A model generated the notes under the pieces. It made no database searches. It was not told the origin of the DNA and saw only the letters and a program-made list of their open reading frames with translations. DNA of 64,000 nucleotides, taken from an uncultured Pseudomonadales bacterium. GTDB lineage: Bacteria; Pseudomonadota; Gammaproteobacteria; Pseudomonadales; Pseudohongiellaceae. The translations under genes and the position numbers were made by a program. Shown here one piece after another: positions 26,886-34,797 of this stretch; within the stretch, counting starts at the first letter, position 1, and each line of letters opens with the position of its first letter. Where the stretch lies: contig CAMYOK010000002.1 in NCBI GenBank assembly GCA_947259995.1, positions 1,342,881-1,406,880 of the forward strand. The letters run 5' to 3'.

Positions 26886-28547
26886 ATGCGGGCAATTGTT
26901 TGGCTGTTGTTTGGAGCGTTGCTAAGCGCATTGCTTTATCCCCCTCAGTGGTATCCTCAACGTTTGCGTTTCGAACTTGCGCAGTGGCTAGGCACGCCTA
27001 GCTATAATGTTAGCAGCAATCAAATAGAGCAAGACGCCGACATGAGTGATTTGGAGCGAGTGTGTCCCGATGACCTTTTAGGCTGGCGTAATGCCCAAAT
27101 TATCGAGGGCGTTAGTATTGCGGCGACGCCTAGTTGTGTCGCCGATAATCCGTATGCGATCGCCGCATTCGTGCAAGGGACAAATAATGTGTCAATGGAC
27201 ACCTTGATGCGCGCTGGCTTAACTCCTGATGCGCTGGAGAAAGGTGCGGATTTGGATGGCGATGGTGATCCAGATGAAATACATATTCGCTTGGAGATTG
27301 CTGAGCTAAACGGTGGGTCCCCCGACGTTCTTGAACCAACAGCACAATATGCCATTGCTCCCGGGATTACCCCTGGCCTATGGGTCTTTGCGCCAAAGAC
27401 GTTTGGCATGGCAACGGAGAACTTCGAATCGAATATTGCCCAAGCAATGCTTCGATCCCCCTCCCCTAGTATTAGAATTGAACAAGGCGATAGAGTCTTT
27501 ATTACCCTTGAAAACACCCATTACATGCCGCATACCATACACTTCCATGGTGTCGATCATTCCTATCTGCGTGCCGATGGTGCTGGAAATGATGGGGTGC
27601 CAATGACCAGCGAGTTGCCAGTGCAGCCGGGCCAATCACGCACTTATGAATTGAGCCCGCGAACAGCGGGCACGGCCTTCTATCATTGTCATGTACAGCC
27701 GCAGGCTCATATTTTAATGGGGCTGCAGGGCATGTTTATCGTTGAGGAAAATAGGCCCAATAATACTTTGCAATCAATGAATATTGGCGCGGGGCAAGTA
27801 CGTGTGCGCTCTGTAGCAAGTCGCGAGGCCTATGACCAAGAGTACGATCTACAATATACCGACATCGACAGTAAACTGAACAATATTATTCAGGAAACTA
27901 ACGATCCAGAAAGAATCGAGTCGTGGTTACATGGGGGATATAATCTCACTAGCGCCCGTAGCAATTTATTCACTGTCAATGGCCGTGCGTTTCCGTACAC
28001 CTTCAGAGAATCGCTTATCGTTCCAAAGCCTGATCAACATATTCGCTTGCGGGTTCTCAATGCGGGCACCGAAGGGCTCGCGTTGCATACACATGGGCAC
28101 AAGGCGACTGCCACTCATTTAGATGGGGTGGCTCAGAATGCTAATGTCCAGGTAACGCGAGATGTGTTTTGGCTAGCAAGCGCGCAGCGTGTCGATTTAG
28201 ACCTCAATACCAGCAATGACGGCACCCATTCCTATGGCAGCGGGGTATGGATGCTACATGACCATACAGGTAAAGGAACGACGAATGATGGCATAGCCCC
28301 CGGCGGCAATATGACCGCAATTGTCTACGATGAGTTTATGGACGAGAACGGCTGGCCAATCACTCAGGGCGAAAATATGGCGATGTTTTTTTCGGAATCA
28401 TTCTATAGGCGTGACGAGTTTGCCGCAGAACAAAGCTACACCCTCTTTAGCTATCTGCGCATTGTAGCGTTTGGGCTGGCATTGGGGTTGATGCTAGCAG
28501 GCCTCACTCAATTGATGTTGCAAATACTGCGAGGGCGCAATGTCTAA
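26886..28547 (+). CDS. Membrane-anchored multicopper oxidase, T1 copper in first domain
   Basis: About 553 residues from the ATG at 26886 (GTG at 26874 possible). An N-terminal hydrophobic helix and a C-terminal TM helix (IVAFGLALGLMLAGLTQLML) bracket the periplasmic part. Cupredoxin domain 1: HTIHFHGVDH (His219, His221) and FYHCHVQPQAHILM (His267, Cys268, His269, His275, Met278), so the type 1 Cys is in domain 1. Domain 2 supplies LHTHGH and WMLHDH. This gives the eight His expected for a trinuclear centre. In three-domain laccases the HCH motif is last; here it precedes the other pairs, as in type C two-domain oxidases. A Ca-like DLDGDGDPDE lies near residue 120. The stop overlaps the next cupredoxin gene by eight bases. 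Substrate unknown. Confidence 0.85.
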   Translation: MRAIVWLLFGALLSALLYPPQWYPQRLRFELAQWLGTPSYNVSSNQIEQDADMSDLERVCPDDLLGWRNAQIIEGVSIAATPSCVADNPYAIAAFVQGTNNVSMDTLMRAGLTPDALEKGADLDGDGDPDEIHIRLEIAELNGGSPDVLEPTAQYAIAPGITPGLWVFAPKTFGMATENFESNIAQAMLRSPSPSIRIEQGDRVFITLENTHYMPHTIHFHGVDHSYLRADGAGNDGVPMTSELPVQPGQSRTYELSPRTAGTAFYHCHVQPQAHILMGLQGMFIVEENRPNNTLQSMNIGAGQVRVRSVASREAYDQEYDLQYTDIDSKLNNIIQETNDPERIESWLHGGYNLTSARSNLFTVNGRAFPYTFRESLIVPKPDQHIRLRVLNAGTEGLALHTHGHKATATHLDGVAQNANVQVTRDVFWLASAQRVDLDLNTSNDGTHSYGSGVWMLHDHTGKGTTNDGIAPGGNMTAIVYDEFMDENGWPITQGENMAMFFSESFYRRDEFAAEQSYTLFSYLRIVAFGLALGLMLAGLTQLMLQILRGRNV

Positions 28548-29223
28548 GAGTGTGCTATGGGGGCTATCGGTAATGGGCGCACTCGCGTGTGTGCCCGTAG
28601 GTGCGCAGGTGGATCACAGTGCCCACATGCACCCGGAGGCAGAGCACGCAGGTCACGAAATGCTATTCGATAAGTCGGGTATGGTGATGAATGCCAATAG
28701 CACTGTTCTGCCTAGAGGCTGTGAGGAAATTAGCGCCAACATCACCTATACCGTTAGGGCAGGAACTGACTATGCTATAGAAGAGGCGGGCCGAATTTTT
28801 GGCTACGATCAATACGATTTTCAAGTGCCGCCGTGTAGCAAAATTAATGTCACGTTTATCAACGAAGACCAAGTACGCCACCAGTGGATGCTACATGGTT
28901 TGCCGCGCTATTTATATCCACAGGGTATGTTTCATTTAGAGGCCAGCGGTGGTGAAACTGTGCAGGGTAGCTTCATTGTGCCAGAGGACGATGCTACTTA
29001 TCTGGTGCACTGCGATGTAACACAGCATATGGAGAAAGGAATGAAGGCCCAATTTGTTGTAGGAAAAGGCTCTGGTACGTTGTGGAGCATCCCTGGGCTG
29101 AGTGCTGATTTCAAGTTTGACTCTGTTAGCAACAGGATTGCTTCTTGGCTACTTTTTTGCTCAACTATCTCTGCTTTCATTTTACTGATATTTTTCGCAA
29201 AAAAAGGATTTCCCACACGTTAG
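28540..29223 (+). CDS. Membrane-anchored cupredoxin (blue copper) protein
   Basis: 227 residues. A signal peptide ends at GAQ; a His/Met-rich stretch follows (DHSAHMHPEAEHAGHEM), typical of copper-handling proteins. The plastocyanin/azurin-like domain has INVTFINEDQVRHQWMLHG (His ligand) and YLVHCDVTQHMEKGM, giving Cys, His and Met ligands in the usual C-x4-H-x4-M spacing. A C-terminal TM helix (WLLFCSTISAFILLIFF) with a KKGF tail anchors it. It overlaps the oxidase gene by eight bases, so the two are translated together; it is the natural electron donor or copper donor of that oxidase. Confidence 0.85.
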   Translation: MSKSVLWGLSVMGALACVPVGAQVDHSAHMHPEAEHAGHEMLFDKSGMVMNANSTVLPRGCEEISANITYTVRAGTDYAIEEAGRIFGYDQYDFQVPPCSKINVTFINEDQVRHQWMLHGLPRYLYPQGMFHLEASGGETVQGSFIVPEDDATYLVHCDVTQHMEKGMKAQFVVGKGSGTLWSIPGLSADFKFDSVSNRIASWLLFCSTISAFILLIFFAKKGFPTR

Positions 29224-29228
29224 ACTTT

Positions 29229-30404
29229 ATGAAAAACCTATTGTTAAAACAGACCTTATTACACTTGCCGATCAAGCCGTTTTTATTGCTGAGCTTGAGT
29301 GTTGTCCCTATAGCCTGTCAAAGCACCGACCTCTATCGGTTTGAGCGACAGTTCATCGATGACGAATTCGTGGGTGCATATGATCTTAGCTTGGCAGATA
29401 TAGACGGTGATGGCCTCATCGATATCGTAGCCGTTGCCAATGAGCCTGCGCAATTTGTTTGGTATCAAAATCCATCGTGGAACAAACATCGCATATCAAG
29501 TACGGCAAGTGGAAATATTGCGACAGCGCCATACGACATCGATGGCGACGGAGATACCGACTTGGTGTTGGCCAGTGAGTTCAACATGGACGCAGGTGCC
29601 CAAGTAGGTTTGTTGCAATGGTTTGAAAACCCGGGCAATCCGCGAGAAGCGCAACAATGGCCTACGCACACAATTGATCGCGCATCAGCCTCGCGTAGCG
29701 TGCAGTGGGTGGATGTCGTCGGCAATGCTCGCAAGGTGCTTGTAAGCTTGGCAGTCGATAATGCGCCGCTGCTTGCTTACCCTATTCCAAGAAATCCTAC
29801 GGCTAGGTGGCAGAGTGTAGAGCTGGCCGACCCTGTCGGTGTGGCGCATGATTTATCGGTAAGTGACTTTAATGAAGATGATAAAGATGAATTGCTGATC
29901 GCAAGCTCATCCGGAATAGATATGCTGCAATTTGCCACGGAGGAGCAATCTATCTTAATTAGTCGAGTCGGCGAGGGAGATGATGCAGGCCTATCTGTGC
30001 AAGGTAGCGCTCAGGCGGCCTTGGGGCGGTTTTCGCATGGGCAGCAGTTTGTCGCTAGCATCGAAGCTGCGTCTGCTAATGAGGTCGTGATCTACACGCC
30101 GGCCAGCGGGAATAATATGTCCTGGGAGCGCACGGTGATCGATGACAGCTTGCAACAGGCGCACGTACTAAAACTCGTGGATATCAACAATGATGGGGTA
30201 GACGAAATAGTGGTAGGAAGCGATGCTATCTATACTTATCGTTTCAATATGCAGAGCGAACAATGGCAAAAAGAATCATTAGGCCAAATTTCGACAACAG
30301 TTACGCACATCGCAGCCGGTGATATCAACGGGGATGGGCGTAGCGACATTGTCGCGATAGGCACCGCTAATGCTGGTGTCGTCCTGCTGCAAAGCGCTCA
30401 ATAA
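29229..30404 (+). CDS. FG-GAP/VCBS-repeat lipoprotein-like protein
   Basis: About 391 residues. I start at the ATG at 29229, six bases after the cupredoxin stop; a longer frame from 29145 would overlap it. A signal sequence ends at VVPIAC, so Cys22-region lipidation is plausible although Pro at -3 is not ideal. Five calcium-type loops of the form DxDxDG recur (DIDGDGLID, DIDGDGDTD, DFNEDDKDE, DINNDGVDE, DINGDGRSD), marking a seven-bladed FG-GAP propeller. No catalytic motif. Cotranscription with the copper proteins suggests a scaffold or binding partner in that complex. Confidence 0.78.
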   Translation: MKNLLLKQTLLHLPIKPFLLLSLSVVPIACQSTDLYRFERQFIDDEFVGAYDLSLADIDGDGLIDIVAVANEPAQFVWYQNPSWNKHRISSTASGNIATAPYDIDGDGDTDLVLASEFNMDAGAQVGLLQWFENPGNPREAQQWPTHTIDRASASRSVQWVDVVGNARKVLVSLAVDNAPLLAYPIPRNPTARWQSVELADPVGVAHDLSVSDFNEDDKDELLIASSSGIDMLQFATEEQSILISRVGEGDDAGLSVQGSAQAALGRFSHGQQFVASIEAASANEVVIYTPASGNNMSWERTVIDDSLQQAHVLKLVDINNDGVDEIVVGSDAIYTYRFNMQSEQWQKESLGQISTTVTHIAAGDINGDGRSDIVAIGTANAGVVLLQSAQ

Positions 30405-30424
30405 CGATTGCGCGCTACACTTGC

Positions 30425-31708
30425 TTAATTACGGGGCACGCGATTGCCTGCAATCCAGACGTCACTGAGCGACTTAGTATTATCAATATCATCTAAAGGG
30501 TTGCGGTCTAATACGACAATGTCCGCCCATTTACCCTCTTCCAATGTCCCTAGTTCTTCAAGGCCTAAACATTGCGCTGCCACGCTCGTGGCGGATCGAA
30601 TGACTTCCAAAGGGCTCATGCCGGCATCGACCATCATGCGCATCTCTAAATGCTCAAAATAGCCTTGAAAGCGTGCGGCGGGGCCAGAGTCGGTTCCCAT
30701 CACCACATTCACACCGGCATCCGCTAGCGTTTTTAGGTTACGCATCGCCATTGGAAGTGCATGGTTTTTGTAATGCTGTGCGGTCTCGCTATTGCGAACC
30801 CTTGTCTGTCGTTCAGGGCTGCGCAAGGTTGTCATAATCTCAGCATCGACTTCTTGAGTAAAAAAGGGGTCGCTGAAAAATTCGGGCTCGCTCTCATAGA
30901 CAAACGTTGAAACTTCTCTGGTCAAAGTGGGCGTGTAGCAGACTTGGTTATCAATGAGTGCATCGATAAACTCTTGGTCTACCTCTTGATCACGCACGCT
31001 ATGAGCAATAAAGTCTGCTCCAGCTGCGAGTGTTGCTTTCGCATCCTCTAAGTTATAGGCATGTACGGCCAGTGGTATGCCTCGTTCTTGCGATTCGTCT
31101 GCGATGGTTTGGTAGATCTCTGAAGGCATTTTGGCGGTACGACCAAGATTGTCATCGACTCTTATTTTGATGAAGTCGGCATTCTGATCGGCGACCCCGT
31201 TGACGGCGCGGACAGCTTGCTCGATGGTTGCGGGCGCGAGGACAGGGCCGGCGACCATGAGGCGGCTGTAGTTTAGAGAATATGGGTTTAGATCGTTGCG
31301 TATTTGGAAGCCTTCGTATTCATCATCACCTAAGCTGTTGACCATAGTGATACCATAGCGCGCATACAGAGCCAATTGCCTTAGTACATTGCCGCGGTCG
31401 TAATGACCACTCTCTAAACCAAGCACCTGTCCCACATGTCCATGGGTATTAATGAGCCCTGGGATTATAGTTTTCCCTTGCAGATCAACAATCTCTGCAT
31501 CATCGGGGATTGTGACACTGGCCGCAGGGCCCACCGAGGTGATTCTTCCGTCAATGCTAATCAAAACTCCGTTTTCGATTGCTGGCATCTCGGTTCCGTC
31601 GATGATTCTAGCGCCGGTAAATGCAATTGTGCCGGGAACGCCGTAGGCTGCAGCGCTCAACAGAGAAAGGCTAATCGCAAAAAACGGTGCGCGAATTATT
31701 GAGAACAT
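30425..31708 (-). CDS. Secreted metal-dependent amidohydrolase
   Basis: 427 residues with a signal peptide (SAAAYG). Amidohydrolase superfamily of the imidazolonepropionase/prolidase-like branch. Metal and catalytic residues: NTHGH (HxH), FIKIRVDD (bridging Lys), AVHAYN, DFIAHSV and GTDSGPAA (catalytic Asp). The tail LGTLEEGKWADIVVLDRNPLDDI is the usual strand closing the small domain. GGAG lies seven bases upstream of the ATG. Exported members often act on Xaa-Pro dipeptides or lactones, but substrate is open. Monocistronic, converging on the FG-GAP gene. Confidence 0.9.
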   Translation of the reverse strand: MFSIIRAPFFAISLSLLSAAAYGVPGTIAFTGARIIDGTEMPAIENGVLISIDGRITSVGPAASVTIPDDAEIVDLQGKTIIPGLINTHGHVGQVLGLESGHYDRGNVLRQLALYARYGITMVNSLGDDEYEGFQIRNDLNPYSLNYSRLMVAGPVLAPATIEQAVRAVNGVADQNADFIKIRVDDNLGRTAKMPSEIYQTIADESQERGIPLAVHAYNLEDAKATLAAGADFIAHSVRDQEVDQEFIDALIDNQVCYTPTLTREVSTFVYESEPEFFSDPFFTQEVDAEIMTTLRSPERQTRVRNSETAQHYKNHALPMAMRNLKTLADAGVNVVMGTDSGPAARFQGYFEHLEMRMMVDAGMSPLEVIRSATSVAAQCLGLEELGTLEEGKWADIVVLDRNPLDDIDNTKSLSDVWIAGNRVPRN

Positions 31709-31841
31709 GAAAATACTCCATTATTTTTATAAATTAGCATGTATGAGCCCACGATGAGGTTTGACAGCTTATCGGTTTATGTAGGTTAATTCCAAGTAGC
31801 CTAGGCTATTTTTATTTTTTGATAACTCCAGGAGAGATTGA

Positions 31842-32657
31842 ATGGAGAATATGAACGTCGACTCGGATGTATTGATTGGATACGTCTACCTATATGGACC
31901 GAAATTGATTGCCGCAGTTCTTACCCTTGTATTGGGCCTATTGTTGGCCAATTTCATTGTGGGGATGGTAAAGCGCCTCCTTAATAAGAGTAAGGTTGAC
32001 CCTTCTCTGCAAAGTTTTCTCAGTAGTTTAGTAAGCATATTATTGAAAGTGATGGTGTATATCTCCGCCCTTGGCATGCTGGGTGTAGAGATGACCTCTT
32101 TTGTGGCAATTCTGGGTGCCGCAGGTTTGGCTGTCGGTTTGGCGTTATCAGGCACGCTGCAAAATTTTGCTGGCGGGGTCATGATTTTGTTCTTCAAGAC
32201 CTTCAAGGTTGGCGATTTCATTGAGGCGCAGGGTTATTCAGGCAGTGTTAAAGAGATCCAAATATTTGTGACTATTTTGACTACGCCAGATAACAAAACG
32301 GTAATCATACCGAATGGCCCATTGGCCACTGGGACACTAGTGAACTTTTCTGCACAGCCGAGGCGGCGCGTGGACTGGACATTCGGGATTGCCTATGGCG
32401 ATGATGTTGATAAAGCCTATGAGGTGCTTAAGGCGTTAATTGCTGACGATGAACGTATTAAGACCGATCCGGAGCCCTTCTATGCTGTTTCGGCTTTGGC
32501 AGATAGTTCCGTGAATATCGTTGTGCGTGTGTGGGTGGATGCGGCTGATTATTGGGGAGTATTCTTCAGAATGAACGAGTTAGTCTATAAGCGTTTCCCC
32601 GATGCAGGTCTGAGTATTCCGTTCCCGCAGCGCGATGTGCACGTATATCAGAAGTAA
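31842..32657 (+). CDS. mscS: Small-conductance mechanosensitive channel MscS
   Basis: 271 residues, close to E. coli MscS (286). It opens under membrane tension to release osmolytes. TM1-TM2 in the first 80 residues; the pore-lining TM3 reads GAAGLAVGLALSGTLQNFAGGVMIL with the Gly/Ala packing pattern of the family; the beta domain follows (GDFIEAQGYSGSVKEIQIFVTILTTPDNKTVIIPNG) and the C-terminal alpha/beta vestibule ends in SIPFPQRDVHVY. CAGGAG precedes the ATG. The upstream stretch contains a short palindrome TAGCCTAGGCTA followed by a T-rich run around 31799-31820. Confidence 0.95.
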   Translation: MENMNVDSDVLIGYVYLYGPKLIAAVLTLVLGLLLANFIVGMVKRLLNKSKVDPSLQSFLSSLVSILLKVMVYISALGMLGVEMTSFVAILGAAGLAVGLALSGTLQNFAGGVMILFFKTFKVGDFIEAQGYSGSVKEIQIFVTILTTPDNKTVIIPNGPLATGTLVNFSAQPRRRVDWTFGIAYGDDVDKAYEVLKALIADDERIKTDPEPFYAVSALADSSVNIVVRVWVDAADYWGVFFRMNELVYKRFPDAGLSIPFPQRDVHVYQK

Positions 32658-32733
32658 GTCACAGACTAGCAATTGTGAACATGATAGGCTCGCTTAGAAA
32701 TTTGAACGATTTAATTCGCAAAAGGAGGAAGTG

Positions 32734-33120
32734 ATGAAATTCAGTTCGTTGATCAGCAAAACGATTAATTCGGTACTTATTACGGCGTTGGCTCTAATGA
32801 GTGTACAAATGCCTGCAATGGCCGATATCGTCAGTACAGAGCAGATTGCCACCGAACAGCGCACGGATGTGCAGCGAGAGGCGGTAAGAAGCTTTCTAGA
32901 GCGTGGTGATGTGCAAGCGCAACTCGAGGCGCGTGGCGTAGATGCTGAAAACGCATCGCAGCGCGTTGATAGTTTGACTGCGTCTGAGCTAGCAGAGTTG
33001 TCTGCACAAATCGATACTTTACCGGCAGGTGAAGGTGCGATTGGCTTTGTTATCGGTCTGATTGTGATCTTCATGTTGCTAGATATCGCAGGGGTAACAG
33101 ACGTATTCCCAGCGATATAG
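32734..33120 (+). CDS. PA2779-like small secreted membrane-tethered protein
   Basis: 128 residues from the ATG at 32734, which has a strong AGGAGG seven bases upstream (a GTG just before it is not needed). A signal peptide ends at MPAMA; a helical middle has SFLERGDVQAQLEARGVDAENASQRVDSLTASELAELSAQID, and a C-terminal hydrophobic helix (GAIGFVIGLIVIFMLLDIAG) closes it. This is the PA2779 family, nearly always next to a PA2778 C39-like protein as here. Role unknown; the linked pair suggests a peptidase and its partner. Confidence 0.8.
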   Translation: MKFSSLISKTINSVLITALALMSVQMPAMADIVSTEQIATEQRTDVQREAVRSFLERGDVQAQLEARGVDAENASQRVDSLTASELAELSAQIDTLPAGEGAIGFVIGLIVIFMLLDIAGVTDVFPAI

Positions 33121-33133
33121 TGTGTACGCAACA

Positions 33134-34120
33134 ATGCAAAACTATGCACAGCGAATTATTGCTGGGCTGTTAGTATTAATGGGTTTGGGGGGCTGCATGT
33201 CAGCCCCTCAATCCACATTCTTGCTTGAGAATTTTCAACAAGCGTCGCAGCAAAACTCCTCTTTCGATCTTCCTTCTCGCTTGCATCTCGACTCCGTTAG
33301 CTTCTTTCCGCAAGAGTTATATCAATGTGGGCCTGCAGCCCTAGCCACCGTTTTAAACAGCAGTGCAGTGTTGGTTGAACCCGAAGAGCTCGTCGCACAA
33401 GTTTACGTGCCCGCAAGACAGGGCAGCCTGCAGATCGAAATGCTTGCCGCCGCACGTCGCTATGGGCGTATTGCCTATTTACTGCCGCCTTCATTAGAGG
33501 TTTTGTTAAGCGAGCTAGTCGCTGGTCGCCCTGTGCTGGTGATGCAGAATCTAGGGTTGGAGCGTTTGCCACAATGGCATTACGCTGTCGCAGTTGGCTA
33601 TGATTTTTCTACGCAAGAAATAATTCTTCGCTCTGGTGTGGTGAAAAACTATCGCACGAAATTAAAGACATTTGAGCGTACTTGGCAGCGCGCCGAACAT
33701 TGGGCGGTAGTGTTGCTCTCCCCTGGAGAGCTGGCAGCCCATGCCGATGAAAAAGCTTATTTTGAGGCTGTCAGCGGCTTTGCAAGAGAAGCCGATGAGG
33801 AGTCACTTCATGCTGCCTATGTGGCGGGGCTCGAGCGCTGGCCGGCTAGCTCAACACTCGGTATGGGTTTGGGGAATCTGCATTATGCAAAGCAGCGCTT
33901 AGATGAGGCCGCGCAGAGCTATTCCACAGTCCTAGACCACTCCCCTAATTATGCGGCTGCGCATAATAATCTGGCCCAGGTTTTATTGGAGCAAGGAGCG
34001 TTTCAGCGAGCGCAGTTGCATGCAGAGATGGCAGTGGCAATAGGTGGGGCGTTTTTAGAGAGCTATAAAAAGACACTTGCAACCATTAAATTAAAGCTTG
34101 CAGCTAGCGCTAGTAACTAG
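33134..34120 (+). CDS. PA2778-like C39-type cysteine peptidase with TPR, lipoprotein
   Basis: About 328 residues from the ATG at 33134; a GTG at 33122 is possible. Lipobox MGLGGC gives an N-terminal lipoprotein. The C39-like papain-fold domain has catalytic Cys in LYQCGPAALATVLN and His in WHYAVAVGYD, with EHWAVVLLSPGE closing the domain. A TPR pair follows (ASSTLGMGLGNLHYAKQRLDEAA and NYAAAHNNLAQVLLEQGAFQRAQ). Encoded directly after the PA2779-like gene, a conserved pairing. C39 domains cleave leader peptides or act as bacteriocin peptidases; substrate here is unknown. Confidence 0.85.
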   Translation: MQNYAQRIIAGLLVLMGLGGCMSAPQSTFLLENFQQASQQNSSFDLPSRLHLDSVSFFPQELYQCGPAALATVLNSSAVLVEPEELVAQVYVPARQGSLQIEMLAAARRYGRIAYLLPPSLEVLLSELVAGRPVLVMQNLGLERLPQWHYAVAVGYDFSTQEIILRSGVVKNYRTKLKTFERTWQRAEHWAVVLLSPGELAAHADEKAYFEAVSGFAREADEESLHAAYVAGLERWPASSTLGMGLGNLHYAKQRLDEAAQSYSTVLDHSPNYAAAHNNLAQVLLEQGAFQRAQLHAEMAVAIGGAFLESYKKTLATIKLKLAASASN

Positions 34121-34753
34121 AGTCTTCCCATAGTACATCGCAACATACAATGTATTCGGTATTTTTGATTTTTACTTGTACTGATAAAGTAATACAAAGA
34201 ATGCCATCGGCTATGGAGAAATAGGGTTTAGTTGATTGTATGTAACCTGGATTGTTGACAGCGTTATAATAATACTCGCGGCGCTTCCAGCTCGCTCCTT
34301 GCGCGTCGGCAAGAGCACTTAATCTATCCTTGGTAGGGATTACAATGGTGTCGGAGTTAATGTTGGAGAAACACTGCTCGCCGTCAAGAGAAAGCTTATA
34401 AAGACGGATGGTGCGCTTCAAGCCCAGCAATACATCTGCCATATCTTGAAGTGTTGTGTGCTGTTTCGATGTGACTGCTGTGAATTGATCGATATAGGAA
34501 GAGAGTGCTTCGGTATAGCGGGTATTGCTTAGGTGGCTAAGCTCGTCGAAGCTTTGATAAAGGTTTTTCCACAAGTCAATCCGCGGTGGGATGGACTCAG
34601 ATAATAGAAATGGATGAGCGAAATAAAACCCTTGCGCTAAGTCAACCTCACCATACTGTATATTGGTTGGAACGCAGACATGATGCGTATATCGCCGTGT
34701 TGGGCAAATCGATTGCCCTTGTAAAACCCAAAGCTGGGTTTGTTGCCACTCAT
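34110..34753 (-). pseudogene. Decayed EAL-Cache c-di-GMP phosphodiesterase
   Basis: Two pieces of one gene in different frames. From the ATG at 34753 a 38-codon frame reads MSGNKPSFGFYKGNRFAQ then GDIRIMSAFQPIYSM, the opening of an EAL domain, and stops at 34637. In the next frame, from about 34655, GEVDLAQGFYFAHP appears, the hallmark end of an EAL domain, and runs on without a stop to 34110 through a Cache/PAS-like domain (about 34110-34580: RREYYYNAVNN, STKPYFSIADGILCITLSV). The EAL core of roughly 200 residues, with the EAL and DDFGTG signatures, is missing. EAL followed by a sensor domain is known (YkuI type). The Cache part alone is a 154-codon open frame from TTG 34574 and could still be expressed. 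It sits 45 bases after pldA, same strand. Confidence 0.62.
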
Positions 34754-34797
34754 TTAAGTCGTCTCATCTTGCAAGTATTGCACATGCAAGCTCGATA

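Noticed and set aside
31799..31825. Terminator before mscS (TAGCCTAGGCTA plus T-run)
   Set aside because: The palindrome leaves only a 4-bp stem once a loop is allowed, too weak; it may be a short operator instead.
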